DNA of 64,000 nt from Endozoicomonas sp965196975 (GCF_965196975.1 NZ_OZ239981.1:3224001-3288000), one strand, 5' to 3'; positions 43,552-52,904 are shown, counted from the first letter of the stretch. The notes: generated by a model not told the origin, from the letters alone. A program made the numbers and translations.

Positions 43552-45041
43552 TTTAATCAGTCACTGGCTCAGACTCCTCCGGGCTATTACGACGGTTTGC
43601 GTCCAGACGGTAAGGCCTGGCGTCACGATGGCAACTACCCGGGTTACTCTTTCCCAGCCTTTAATGGTGCTGCCCAGGTGGTCTATATGCTGAAGGATTC
43701 ACCGTTTGCCGTAAGTGCAGGTGGGCGAGCCAACCTGAAGCGTGCCATGATGGCGGCATGGAACTATTCCAACCCGTCCGTTGGTCTGGGCCTTGCCGGA
43801 CGTCACCCATTCCGTCCTTACGGTGTGAAGGATTTCCGTGAATCTTTCAAATGGCTGGCCATGACCGGTAATCCAGAAACAGGCGACAGCCTGGATGAAG
43901 AACTGGCATCCACCTACTTGCAAGTCACCAGTCGTTCAGCTGATGAAAGCCAGGGCATTTTTGGCAGACACCTTGAGCCAATGCCATTGCCTGAAGGTCA
44001 CTGGACTTATAACGGCGGAGCCTTCGGTATTCACCGTTACAAGGACAAGATGGTCACCTTGAAAGCCTACAACAAGGATGTCTGGTCTTCCGAAATCTAT
44101 TATCGGGATAACCGCTACGGCCGTTACCAGAGTCACGGTGCGGTTCAGATCAAGCCCTTCGGTGATCAGACCGAGTACGGCTTTGCTCAGGAAGGCTGGG
44201 ACTGGAACCGTAACCCGGGCGCCACAACTATCCACCTGCCTCTGGAACAGCTGAACAGCCCGATTCGCCATACGCTCATGCTGCGTTCCAGCGAAACTTT
44301 CAGCGGCAGTTCCAATCTGGAAGGCAAGTACGGCCTGTTTGGCTTCAAACACAAGGCGCCGGGCCACCTGGACCGCTTTGATGGCTCCTTTGTTGCCAGA
44401 AAGTCTGTGATGGCTATTGATGACCGACTGATCCTGCTGGGCAGCGATATCAAGAACCGGACATCCAAGTACTCAACCGAAACCACGCTGTTCCAGCACG
44501 GTATTGCAGAGAAGTCTGCCGACCTATGGGTTAATGGCAAGAAAGTTGAGCAATTCCCGTTTGCTGCCACCCTGAAGGCTGGCGACTGGCTGATCGATGG
44601 CCATGACAATGGTTACTATGTCATCAAGGGTGATGAGGTGAACGTACGACGCCAGCATCAGACATCCCGTCATGACAAGACCATGAAGCCAACGGAAGGT
44701 GACTTCTCAGTTGCCTGGATTAGTCATGGCAAGGCGCCAAGTGATGCCGAGTATGAATATCTGGTGCTGATGGATACCACACCGGAAGCCATGACTAAAC
44801 TGGCTGACGATATGAAAGCGGGCAAGAAGCCTTACCAAGTACTTCGTAAAGACGCCAGCGCTCATATTATTAAAGACAACACCTCTCAGGTAACCGGTTA
44901 TGTTGCCTTCACGGGTGGAAGCTTTAATGAAGGCGTGGTCAACAGCATCAGTCGTGAGGCCATGGTGATGACCCGCCCGGTTTCTGACACGGAAATGACC
45001 ATCAGCGCCGTTACCACCGATCTTGGACTGACCAAGGAAAC
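43552..45041 (+). pseudogene. Chondroitin ABC lyase-like (PL8), central fragment
   Basis: Continues the reading frame exactly after the IS66 target duplication: FNQSLAQTPPGYYDG, then LRPDGKAWRHDGNYPGYSF, matching the chondroitinase ABC segment with a catalytic Arg. Next come NGGAFGIHRYKDKMVTLKAY, VWSSEIYYRDNRYGRYQSHG (catalytic Glu region), EGWDWNRNPGATTIHLPL and the long beta-sandwich domain. The first ATG within it is at 43597, so any translated product would lack the His/Tyr block. It is cut by the ISKra4-type element after TKET; the frame then reads GALSI and a stop at 45060 inside that IS. Confidence 0.9.
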
Positions 45042-46432
45042 GGGTGCTCTCTCAATTTGATAACTGACTCATAGGTTAGCTTCAACCTTTCCAGTCATGA
45101 ACTCAGACCAAAGTTGTTCCCAGCGCCCCTTACTCTGGATCAGTGCTCTTGTTGTCAAAAGCACTTCCGCTCCTGTTGCTTTCCACCTCATTCCAGAACC
45201 ACATAATCGTTGCTTTACCAGAGTCTTACAAGCCGCTTCAGTAACTCCTGAACCTATTGGCCAATGGCGTTTAAGCGCCTGATGATAATTCATTAACTGG
45301 TGATTGTTTGTAAAATAGCTCACAGCTTTGTAGCGCTTCTCTGTCAGTGCGATTGTCTTTTTCGGGAGCTCGGCTGATTCAATTTCCTGAAGGATTTTTT
45401 TGGCTGCTCCACGCTTGTTTTTCAAACTATGTAGCCTGTCTTCAAGCCACTGGTGTCGCTTCGCCTTACTGGTTGGAAACAGTGCTTCCGCTGCTCCAGC
45501 TAAATATTCAGATGCATGATAAAAATCGAGTATCTGCCCAGAGGTATGTTGTTTCAAATAACTCCAGTTTTCTCTAGCCCCGTCAGCTACCCCGATGTAT
45601 GTGGCATTTGGGTAGAGTCGTTTTAGATCTGCAATCTCCTCGTCGAGCTTGCTCATAAAGCTTTGTTTACCATACTCTGGCGAACTGGCTGTATATATCG
45701 TGTGGAGCCTGTCTCCATCTGCAGAATATAGGCTCAATGTCCCACACATGGCTTCCCTCCAGCCTTCTTCACAAAGCAGCATGCAGGTTCCATCCAGACC
45801 AATGGCTATTGTTTCAACAGGCTCTTTTAGTGGAGGAAGGTGGTAGTGAGTGTCTTGCTGGTCTTCAATTAATGCACCTACTCTGTCCGATAAATGCTTG
45901 ATATAAGAATTTGAAAGCGTCCTTTGATGGTTGGTCTCAAAATCTTCTTTTACCGCAGGCGCTGGCATCTGGCTGTATTTCCAGGCGATAGACTTGGCAA
46001 ATTTGGGGGTAGCTGAACCAATAATACCGGCACGAAGATCAAGTGCTGCCAGAGTACTGCCACCTCTGACACCCTGATATACGGAGCGCTCCAAAGGTAT
46101 ACGACCGTATAAGGTTTCATAGTGCTTAAGAACCTTTCCTTTGTAGTTCCACTTCTGCTGATTAACGACGATAGGTTCTTTATTGGGTGATTCAAATAGC
46201 CCCAATAACTCTTTTGTTCCAAGCTGCCCGGCTTCATTGAGTGCACGCTGTAAACTATCTTCAAGATTCAGCATGTTGCCTGAATCTATAGAAACTTCAA
46301 TTTGCAAAACGATGCTTTTGGTAGAGCTGGAAATAACAGAAGCGGGCATGACAGTTAACTATTATGAGTGGTGTTCCCATAGTAGCTGTGAAAATAGAGC
46401 ACTATTGTTTCAATCATTCAGAGAGAGCACCC
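45042..46432 (-). mobile_element. ISKra4-type insertion sequence (1391 bp) within the lyase gene
   Basis: Perfect 12-bp terminal inverted repeats GGGTGCTCTCTC (45042-45053) and GAGAGAGCACCC (46421-46432), with the 8-bp target duplication AAGGAAAC at 45034-45041 and 46433-46440. It carries one transposase on the minus strand. Excision with one duplication copy restores the lyase frame as TKETMPKTIDI. Confidence 0.93.
45069..46349 (-). CDS. ISKra4-family transposase
   Basis: A 426-residue DDE transposase. Visible motifs are IAIGLDGTCMLLCEEGWREA with the first Asp, YIGVADGARENWSYL with the second, DFYHASEYLAGAAEALF, and the C-terminal HWPIGSGVTEAACKTLVKQR with the Glu, followed by CGSGMRW, a strong ISKra4 signature. 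No good SD precedes the ATG at 46349; an alternative in-frame ATG lies 25 codons in (NMLNLEDSL). The frame is intact. Only one copy occurs in this window. Confidence 0.9.
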   Translation of the reverse strand: MPASVISSSTKSIVLQIEVSIDSGNMLNLEDSLQRALNEAGQLGTKELLGLFESPNKEPIVVNQQKWNYKGKVLKHYETLYGRIPLERSVYQGVRGGSTLAALDLRAGIIGSATPKFAKSIAWKYSQMPAPAVKEDFETNHQRTLSNSYIKHLSDRVGALIEDQQDTHYHLPPLKEPVETIAIGLDGTCMLLCEEGWREAMCGTLSLYSADGDRLHTIYTASSPEYGKQSFMSKLDEEIADLKRLYPNATYIGVADGARENWSYLKQHTSGQILDFYHASEYLAGAAEALFPTSKAKRHQWLEDRLHSLKNKRGAAKKILQEIESAELPKKTIALTEKRYKAVSYFTNNHQLMNYHQALKRHWPIGSGVTEAACKTLVKQRLCGSGMRWKATGAEVLLTTRALIQSKGRWEQLWSEFMTGKVEANL

Positions 46433-46440
46433 AAGGAAAC

Positions 46441-46603
46441 CATGCCAAAAACCATTGATATTGCAGTAACCATCAAAGGCGCATGGCAGGCGGCTGAGAT
46501 GAACGACAAAGTTAAGGTTGCTACCAGCGGTGACTGCACCAGTCTGGTCTTCAGCAGCTACTTTGGTATTCCTGCAGAGATCAAACTGACGAAAGCTCAG
46601 TAA
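46441..46603 (+). pseudogene. Chondroitin ABC lyase-like (PL8), 3' fragment
   Basis: The last 53 codons of the lyase. KTIDIAVTIKGAWQAAEMND and LVFSSYFGIPAEIKL correspond to the C-terminal beta strands of chondroitinase ABC (INVTINGKWQ... TSYFGIPQEIKLS). It starts directly after the ISKra4-type target duplication and ends at the native stop. A frame is open from 46364 inside the IS, but that part is not lyase. Confidence 0.9.
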
Positions 46604-46620
46604 GGAAAGTGAAAACACGT

Positions 46621-46647
46621 GCTGTCTGTGATTATTTTACAGACAGC
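46621..46647 (+). terminator. Hairpin after the lyase gene
   Basis: GCTGTCTGT (46621-46629) pairs perfectly with ACAGACAGC (46639-46647), a 9-bp stem with a 9-nt loop, 18 bp after the lyase stop. The T-run is weak. Confidence 0.6.
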
Positions 46648-46732
46648 ATTGTAAAAAGACTGACCAATATCAATAACTTTTCGAAAGTTTTGATCGATGA
46701 TCAGCACCATATTCGAAAGTTGGAAACTTAAA

Positions 46733-46858
46733 ATGAAAAAGGCTCTTGTTATTTTCTTTGCAGGCATGCTGACCCTGCTGACTGGCTGCGCAACCAACGG
46801 TGAAACTGTCGATCAGTCTGTTATCTTCCAGGATGACGGTATGATGGACAGCGATTGA
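46733..46858 (+). CDS. Small lipoprotein (41 residues)
   Basis: ATG at 46733 opens a 41-residue frame: MKKALVIFFAGMLTLLTGCA, then a short acidic tail ending GMMDSD. A positively charged start, hydrophobic core and lipobox LLTGC (Cys19) make a classic lipoprotein signal, leaving a mature peptide of only 23 residues, comparable to entericidin-type lipoproteins. GGAA precedes the start and a perfect 10-bp terminator hairpin follows 12 bp after the stop, so it is a complete single-gene unit. The role is unknown. Confidence 0.75.
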   Translation: MKKALVIFFAGMLTLLTGCATNGETVDQSVIFQDDGMMDSD

Positions 46859-46870
46859 TCCGCTCCTGAT

Positions 46871-46895
46871 TATGGCACTGAAATTCAGTGCCATA
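46871..46895. terminator. Terminator of the small lipoprotein gene
   Basis: TATGGCACTG (46871-46880) pairs perfectly with CAGTGCCATA (46886-46895) around a 5-nt AAATT loop, followed by an A/T-rich tail. Confidence 0.8.
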
Positions 46896-47009
46896 TAAAA
46901 TTCTTATCAGCTAATGCCCTTTCTGATTTTATTTTTCATCAAAATAGAGAACTCTTTCCCAATCCTGCAGTCTTAGTATTCAGCTAATACCTACCAGCTG
47001 GAGGTAAGC

Positions 47010-47450
47010 ATGTTCACAGATTACTATGACAGCTCTACTCTTGATCCTATAACCAATAACCCTACTTATTCTCTTCAGGATCGAAATAATCAACAAGCTA
47101 ATACAACCGCGAACTATCACCACTGGCAAGTTTCATACCCAAACCTTCAAGGGCACCCAACTCCCCAAATAAATTCTTCCAACTCAATGAATCAGACACT
47201 CCATTCTGGCTTTCCACAAACAGCCGTTCAAAAAGGTCCTTACTCGGTTCACCTGCAAACACAACGATCCTGTAGCGAAGTTATATACACTGTTGAAACC
47301 CATAACCAGAACAACCAGTTTAAGGAAGGGCAAAGCAATATATCAGCAATACACAAACTAGTAGACGATCACTTCACTCTCGCTCAACACAACCCGCCAA
47401 GTAGAAGTAAGCCCCCTTCTGCGGACACCAGAGCCAGAATCAATGCTTAG
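47010..47450 (+). CDS. Hypothetical Asn/Gln-rich protein
   Basis: A 146-residue orphan with a strong SD (GGAGG, 5 nt before the ATG). It is rich in N, Q, T, S and H throughout and is probably disordered. It has no signal peptide, membrane segment or recognised domain. Short linear motifs of eukaryotic type occur by eye: NNPTYS (NPxY-like), SEVIYTVE (EPIYA-like without the Pro) and a proline-rich tail (NPPSRSKPPS). Such patterns are common by chance in disordered proteins. AT-rich composition and its position among core genes resemble the other orphan, possibly secreted, genes of this window. Confidence 0.55.
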   Translation: MFTDYYDSSTLDPITNNPTYSLQDRNNQQANTTANYHHWQVSYPNLQGHPTPQINSSNSMNQTLHSGFPQTAVQKGPYSVHLQTQRSCSEVIYTVETHNQNNQFKEGQSNISAIHKLVDDHFTLAQHNPPSRSKPPSADTRARINA

Positions 47451-47459
47451 CTTAGTGGG

Positions 47460-49607
47460 TTAGCTTTTTAAAGCCAGAGCCAGAGCGTGCATCTCGGGCA
47501 TGATTTTGAACATCAGCTGAAGCTGCTGTAATAACAGCCTCACTTCAGGGTTCTCTTCTTCAAGCCAGCCATGAATAGTAGCTGATGGATAAGAATCTAC
47601 CTCTATCTTATCCTTGTCTTGATTCCCTGAAAGCTGGGTTTCCAGCAGCTGCATGTGATTATCAATAACCAGGTACGATTCCTGAAGCTTGTCTTCAACA
47701 ATATGGTCAGCCAACCGGATGCGGTGTGCCCCCAGTGTAGAGATATAACTCAACAAGGCATGGGAAAGAGCCAGAAAACGAAAACTTTCATCCTTTGCCC
47801 GCTGATAGCGCCCCGGCTCCGTGAGCATATTCATAATGGCTGCATATAGCTGTGCATCCATATTGTGAGCATGACGGCGGGCCAGGCGATAATCCACTGT
47901 ATCCCGCTTGCCATTTTGATATTGCTCCATGACCTGAGCCAGATATTCCCTATGCCTGGATATGGTCAACGCCATAATCCGGTTCAGCCGCTTTGACTCC
48001 CAGTCAGGCAGAATAAAAGCAACTGCAGCGACAGCCAGCAGACAGCCGAGAAGTGTATCCCCCAGACGAGGCATAATCACAGCAAAGCCCATCCCCTGCT
48101 GATTAAAACAAAACAACACCAGCAAGGTAATAAAGGCGGTTGCCAGGTCATAGCGCACGGTGCGAAACGCAAAAAACAGAATTCCGCTGATCACCATCAG
48201 AACCAGCTGACCTTCCTGCCCCGGAAAAAGGTACAGAAGAGGTATCCCGACCAGCAGACCGGCCAGGGTTCCAAGAACCCTCTGGGTAAGTTTCTGCCTT
48301 GTTGCGCTGTAGCTGGGCTGGCAGACAAACAGTATGGTCAGCAGAACCCAGTAACCGGGTTGCAGGTTCAATAGCACAATCAGCCCATAGCCTAGGGTCA
48401 GCGCCGTTGCCAGACGAAGGCCGTGCCGAAATAGAGGGCTGTCCAGACGGCATTCATTCCAGATGCACAGCAGGTGAGCCTTGACCCCCTGAGGTTCGGA
48501 GTCTGCCAGTATCCCCTCGTCACCAGGCATCTCTGAACTGGGGTGCCCTACCGACGACATTTGTAATTCCACGGTCGCCAGATTTTTCAGCAGGTATTCC
48601 AGCTGAACCAGTAACGATTGCCACTGTGGATTGTTTTGTTGTTTCAGATATTCCAGTGACTGCTGCAGCTCATCAAGAACAGCCACACTTTCGCTATCAT
48701 GCACATACTCTCGCCCCATGGCCAGAGAATGAGCTATTGCCCGACATGCATTTGCCTGAACTCTGAGCATTTTCTGAAAGCGGAAAAGAATATCGCTTCG
48801 GGAGAAGCTTTCTGCCAGATCCTGATAGCGATAGTGAGAGGAACTCACCCGCTCATGAATATCCTGTGCAAGAAAGTAAATTTGCAGAAAAGGCTGCTCT
48901 CGCACACTGGTCTGCCGGCGAACTCTCTGAAGCAATGACACCTTGGCCTGATTCAGAGCGTTAACAACACTTGCATTTTTCCTGGCCACCTCCAAGCGTG
49001 AAGGCTGAGGGTTCATATTAGCAACGGGATCAAACAGCAGGCTTTTACTGTCAAAATAACCAGCCAGTTCTTTAAATACATTAGCCAGAGACTGCTGCAC
49101 AGGTCGATTCGGCCAGAGGATATGCCAGACCAGAGACAGCACACCATACCAGAGCGCTCCGCCCAGAAGCAGAGTCGGCTGTTCCCAGAGACTGGGACTT
49201 TCTCCCGCACCCAGCATGGTGTAAACCGCCAGAAGTAACGAAGCAAATGCCATACTGCTGTACCGTGGCCCCATAGCACCGAGCATGGTAAAGCCAAACG
49301 TTGAGCAGAAGAGTCCGGCAGCAAAAAGAAATGGATGACCGAACAGCAGCTCAATTGACAGTGATGCCAATAGAAAACAGGCAAGCATCAAGACCAGGGC
49401 TTTAATTCTTCCCCAAAGGTTGTCATCCACTTCGGCCAGAGCAGCAGCAATAATGCCCAGGACCATGGGTGTGATCTCATCGGTTGTTCCCCGATACCAG
49501 GCGGGTAAGGTAACGCCAGCCAAGGCAAAAAAGACTTTTACACTGTAATTAAACCGGTCATTTGCCCAGTAGTTGCGAAATGGTTGGAAGATATCAGGGG
49601 AGAACAT
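47460..49607 (-). CDS. YccS/YhfK-type FUSC-family inner-membrane protein
   Basis: A 715-residue protein built as two hydrophobic six-helix blocks (about 20-170 and 390-535), each followed by a soluble helical region, which is the YccS/YhfK and aromatic-acid exporter (FUSC) layout. Segments such as LAGVTLPAWYRGTTDEITPM, AEVDDNLWGRIKALV and YWVLLTILFVCQPSYSATRQ, followed by RVLGTLAGLLVG, match YccS (about 717). It probably exports an unknown aromatic or amphipathic compound. It is convergent with the N/Q-rich orphan, 9 bp apart, and starts 319 bp from the next plus-strand gene. Confidence 0.9.
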   Translation of the reverse strand: MFSPDIFQPFRNYWANDRFNYSVKVFFALAGVTLPAWYRGTTDEITPMVLGIIAAALAEVDDNLWGRIKALVLMLACFLLASLSIELLFGHPFLFAAGLFCSTFGFTMLGAMGPRYSSMAFASLLLAVYTMLGAGESPSLWEQPTLLLGGALWYGVLSLVWHILWPNRPVQQSLANVFKELAGYFDSKSLLFDPVANMNPQPSRLEVARKNASVVNALNQAKVSLLQRVRRQTSVREQPFLQIYFLAQDIHERVSSSHYRYQDLAESFSRSDILFRFQKMLRVQANACRAIAHSLAMGREYVHDSESVAVLDELQQSLEYLKQQNNPQWQSLLVQLEYLLKNLATVELQMSSVGHPSSEMPGDEGILADSEPQGVKAHLLCIWNECRLDSPLFRHGLRLATALTLGYGLIVLLNLQPGYWVLLTILFVCQPSYSATRQKLTQRVLGTLAGLLVGIPLLYLFPGQEGQLVLMVISGILFFAFRTVRYDLATAFITLLVLFCFNQQGMGFAVIMPRLGDTLLGCLLAVAAVAFILPDWESKRLNRIMALTISRHREYLAQVMEQYQNGKRDTVDYRLARRHAHNMDAQLYAAIMNMLTEPGRYQRAKDESFRFLALSHALLSYISTLGAHRIRLADHIVEDKLQESYLVIDNHMQLLETQLSGNQDKDKIEVDSYPSATIHGWLEEENPEVRLLLQQLQLMFKIMPEMHALALALKS

Positions 49608-49881
49608 GATGGAGAGCTGATTGCCGGGCGATTGATCTAAAGTTTATGAGCATACCCGAAAAAAGCTGAGAGACTAAGTAGCGATGGCCGTAATCCCAGA
49701 GAAACTATTTCGTTGTACCGGTTTTATGGCGCTTCATTCACCAGCATTTAAGAAAAAACCGAGAAAAATCGCTCAACGCCACTTACCAAAACAAATATAA
49801 AACACTAAAAAAAGCCAATAAAAAAAGCAAAAGCATAGAAAATCTTGCTTGCTTACAGACTAAAACGCAGGTAATTACTAA

Positions 49882-49904
49882 AAAACAGGCTTTCCCCCTG
49901 TTTT
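49882..49904 (+). terminator. Hairpin in the 49608-49926 intergenic region
   Basis: AAAACAGG (49882-49889) pairs with CCTGTTTT (49897-49904); a nine-T run follows at about 49917. No gene is visible in the 319-bp gap. The A-rich stretch 49750-49850 is unexplained. Confidence 0.5.
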
Positions 49905-49926
49905 ATGCAGGCTCTGTTTTTTTTTA

Positions 49927-50232
49927 TTGACTGAACCATGGTTTTACCAGAAATTAGCGCTGCAACGCCAGTTCCACAATCTCTGTGAGCGATGGTTTGC
50001 AGATGAGGAACGGCTGTTTGCTATTTGTCTTGACCGGCATTCAGAGCAGGCAGAGATGGAAGAGTATCCAGACTTCGAAGAAGAGTTTGAAAAAGCGGCC
50101 AGAGCCAAAAAGCGTTATCGCACCCGCCAGGCTGACTATGAGAAAAAACGGTCGAAAGCGGAGCTTCACCTTGAACGCAAACGGTTGCGGGAATTACTCG
50201 GAGACGAGCACCTGGTCTTTGACCACTGGTAA
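49927..50232 (+). CDS. Hypothetical charged helical protein
   Basis: A 101-codon frame that begins with TTG at 49927, just after a T-run and without an SD; no ATG lies in frame before codon 44, so the true start is uncertain. The residues are plausible for a real gene: aromatic-rich N-terminus (WFYQKLALQRQFHNLCERWF) and a strongly charged helix (EEEFEKAARAKKRYRTRQAD) ending GDEHLVFDHW. I do not recognise the family. It lies between a hairpin and rimK. Confidence 0.45.
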   Translation: MTEPWFYQKLALQRQFHNLCERWFADEERLFAICLDRHSEQAEMEEYPDFEEEFEKAARAKKRYRTRQADYEKKRSKAELHLERKRLRELLGDEHLVFDHW

Positions 50233-50437
50233 ATTGACTCCCGTTACTGATTAGGATCCCTCCTCTACCCAAGGGCTGCAGTTTGTCAGCCCGCTTTGAT
50301 TTATATTGCCGTTTACAACCAGTTACCCGGATCGTTTTTGTGAAGATAGAATAAATAGTCATGAGCAGAGTACTCCGCTCATCACAAACCATGAAATGGC
50401 TACAGAAATCAAAGTAGCCGAATTTTCATAGTAAAAG

Positions 50438-50614
50438 ATGAGTACTACTTTTATAAAACAGTTTTACGAATCTGCCGATCCCCGTATATTCAGTAAAAAG
50501 CTCTCTGGTAAGCCATACTTTTTCTCTACCATTAATGAACGAGGTTTTCAGCCAGAGCGCAGAATGACCTTTTATCAGGAATTACCCAATGCGAATTGCG
50601 CTACTTTCACGTAA
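50438..50614 (+). CDS. Possible 58-residue ORF overlapping the rimK start
   Basis: ATG at 50438 opens 58 codons (MSTTFIKQFYESADPRIFSK and onward) that overlap the start of rimK by 26 bp in another frame. No clear SD. It could be a leader peptide coupled to rimK or chance; the rest of 50233-50588 shows nothing else. Confidence 0.25.
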   Translation: MSTTFIKQFYESADPRIFSKKLSGKPYFFSTINERGFQPERRMTFYQELPNANCATFT

Positions 50615-51491
50615 CGAGCGGTTATATTCATCCCGCCGCATCATTGAGGCTGCAGAAGCCAGAGGTCATACGATCGATGTTATTGATATTTTAAGTTGCT
50701 ATATGAATATCAATGACAAAAACCCCAGTATTCATATGAAAGGGGTTGAGCTGCCTCACTATGATGCTGTGATTCCACGCATTGGAGCTTCCAATACCTT
50801 TTATGGAACTGCAGTTCTTCGCCAGTTTGAAATGATGAACTGTTATTCACTGAATGAGTCTCTGGCCATTGCCCGCTCCCGTGACAAATTACGGTCAATG
50901 CAACTGCTGTCGCGTAAAGGGGTTGGCCTTCCAGTTACCGGTTTTGCCAGTGGTCCTGGGGATATTCCTGACCTGATCGACATGGTTGGTGGTGCCCCAT
51001 TGGTCATCAAACTGCTGGAAGGCACTCAGGGAATCGGTGTAGTACTGGCAGAGACCCGAAAAGCGGCGGAAAGCGTTCTGGAAGCGTTTATGGGTCTGAA
51101 AGCCAATATTATGGTTCAGGAATACATCAAAGAAGCCGGTGGTGCCGATATTCGCTGCTTTGTGATAGGCGACAAAGTAATCGCAGCCATGAAACGTCAG
51201 GCACCGGAAGGTGAATTCCGTTCAAATATTCACCGTGGCGGCAGTGCCAGCCTGGTGAAACTGACTAAAGACGAGCGAGCCACAGCAGTAAAGGCGGCAA
51301 AAGCCATGGGTCTGAGGCTGGCAGGTGTGGACATTCTTCGCTCCAATCGCGGCCCTCTGGTGATGGAGGTCAACTCATCTCCTGGGCTTGAGGGTATTGA
51401 GCGGGCTACGGCCAACGATGTAGCCAACTGCATCATCGAATACATTGAGAATAACTATCATCGCACCAGTAACACACGGATTACTGGATAA
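50589..51491 (+). CDS. rimK: RimK-type ATP-grasp ligase
   Basis: A 300-residue ATP-grasp enzyme. It starts MRIALLSRNERLYSSRRIIE, then has SLNESLAIARSRDKLRSMQL, the ATP-grasp core PLVIKLLEGTQGIGVVLAE and MVQEYIKEAGGADIRCFVIG, and the Mg-binding end GPLVMEVNSSPGLEGIE. These are RimK signatures; RimK adds glutamate residues to the C-terminus of ribosomal protein S6. The length equals E. coli RimK (300). It is followed 106 bp later by an AstE/AspA-like amidohydrolase, a pairing seen in other gammaproteobacteria, which suggests linked roles in Glu-tail chemistry (inference). Confidence 0.95.
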   Translation: MRIALLSRNERLYSSRRIIEAAEARGHTIDVIDILSCYMNINDKNPSIHMKGVELPHYDAVIPRIGASNTFYGTAVLRQFEMMNCYSLNESLAIARSRDKLRSMQLLSRKGVGLPVTGFASGPGDIPDLIDMVGGAPLVIKLLEGTQGIGVVLAETRKAAESVLEAFMGLKANIMVQEYIKEAGGADIRCFVIGDKVIAAMKRQAPEGEFRSNIHRGGSASLVKLTKDERATAVKAAKAMGLRLAGVDILRSNRGPLVMEVNSSPGLEGIERATANDVANCIIEYIENNYHRTSNTRITG

Positions 51492-51597
51492 AACAATTTC
51501 ACCAACCCACCATCACTCTGATTAAAAGAACACCGAGTGATGCTTTTCAACCCCGGTCTCTCTCTAGAACGCTTGATGATCGGGGCTGGAGTCCTCC

Positions 51598-52653
51598 ATG
51601 GAAAGAGCACAACCCCTAGAGCTATTTGGCCATACTATCCTGCCAGGTACACGACAGCACCTTAATATCCCTGTCGTCAAACTCTACACCGATACTCCCA
51701 TTGATCTTCGAATGGAGGTTATTCACGGTCGCAAGAAAGGTCCATGCCTTTTAGTAACAGCCGCCATTCATGGTGATGAACTGAATGGCGTGGAAATCTG
51801 CCGACAGATCCTCGGTCACAAAAACCTGTCCAAAATCTATGGGACTCTGATCGTTATTCCCGTCGTTAACCAGCTCGGATTCATCCAGCAAATCCGCTAC
51901 CTGCCTGACCGCAGGGACCTGAACCGCTGCTTCCCGGGATCCAGCAAAGGATCTCTGGGGGGAAGACTCGCCAACCTGATCACTACGGGCATTTTTCCAC
52001 ACGTTGACTATGCCCTGGACCTCCATACTGGAGCCATTCACAGAACAAACCTGCCGCAGCTGAGAACGGATCTGACCAACGAGAAATGTCTTGGTCTGGC
52101 CAGAGCGTTTGGAGCACCGGTGATCCTCCACTCATCCCTGAGAGATGGCTCATTCAGGGGGGCTGCAAACGAGTACAACATTCCTGCACTGGTTTATGAG
52201 GCTGGTGAAGCCCTGCGACTTGAAGAAGCATCAATCAAACTGGGCCTCAAAGGCGTTATGCGTGTTATGCGACATCTGAACATGCTGCCCAAAAAACCAG
52301 TCAAAGCACCGGCTATTCAGCCATGGGAGTGCAACCAGAGCCAATGGTTGAGAAGCTCAAGGGATGGCTTGGTGTTACTTCATATCAAACAGGGTCATCT
52401 TGTAAAGGAAGGTGACACCATGATGACCATCGTGAACCCGTTTGATGCCAATGACAGTGAAAGCATTACTGCACCTTTTGATGGTGTGGTTATCGGCCTT
52501 AGCCAGCTTCCACTGGCCAATGAAGGCGATGCACTGGTCCACCTTGCCAAAGTCAGCAGCACCCTGGCAGATACCGAGTATGATCAGGAAGTCATTGAAG
52601 AAGAGCTTGACCTGGGAGTTGCCCAGCTGCCTGTACCTGAAAATCAGGATTAA
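51598..52653 (+). CDS. Succinylglutamate desuccinylase/aspartoacylase family amidohydrolase
   Basis: A 351-residue zinc-dependent hydrolase of the M14-like AstE/AspA family. The zinc site is visible as AAIHGDELNGVEICRQ (His and Glu near 58-61) and DYALDLHTGAIHRTNLPQ (third ligand His). RDLNRCFPGSSKGS and a late YEAGEALRLEE complete the family pattern. It lies directly downstream of rimK in the same direction. It is not within an arginine (ast) operon, so succinylglutamate is unlikely to be the substrate; a protein or peptide glutamyl amide is a possibility. A 13-bp hairpin follows. Confidence 0.88.
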   Translation: MERAQPLELFGHTILPGTRQHLNIPVVKLYTDTPIDLRMEVIHGRKKGPCLLVTAAIHGDELNGVEICRQILGHKNLSKIYGTLIVIPVVNQLGFIQQIRYLPDRRDLNRCFPGSSKGSLGGRLANLITTGIFPHVDYALDLHTGAIHRTNLPQLRTDLTNEKCLGLARAFGAPVILHSSLRDGSFRGAANEYNIPALVYEAGEALRLEEASIKLGLKGVMRVMRHLNMLPKKPVKAPAIQPWECNQSQWLRSSRDGLVLLHIKQGHLVKEGDTMMTIVNPFDANDSESITAPFDGVVIGLSQLPLANEGDALVHLAKVSSTLADTEYDQEVIEEELDLGVAQLPVPENQD

Positions 52654-52663
52654 TTAGCATGTA

Positions 52664-52701
52664 TCTAATGCTTCATCTTTTTCAAAAAATGAAGCATTAG
52701 A
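52664..52701 (+). terminator. Hairpin after the rimK unit
   Basis: TCTAATGCTTCAT (52664-52676) pairs perfectly over 13 bp with ATGAAGCATTAGA (52689-52701), loop 12 nt. Downstream, 52702-52900 is very AT-rich and includes a TATAAT at 52785, a possible promoter for the phosphatase-like gene. Confidence 0.75.
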
Positions 52702-52904
52702 AATACCATTAAAGAATATAAAAATTATTTATATATTAAAAAGAGATAAAAAAGTATAAGACAATACTGATATCGGCAACGTATTATAATTATTGCTTAA
52801 CAGAACCATATACCTCTAAGAAAACAATAAATTAGTCTAATGGTAGACAGTCAACAAAAAATAGAGAATATAACTGAGTTTTTTTATACGGGGGTAGGTA
52901 ATTT

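Noticed and set aside
46364..46440. N-terminal extension of the lyase 3' fragment beginning MSGVPIVAV
   Set aside because: This stretch lies inside the ISKra4-type element and its target duplication, so it is not lyase sequence.
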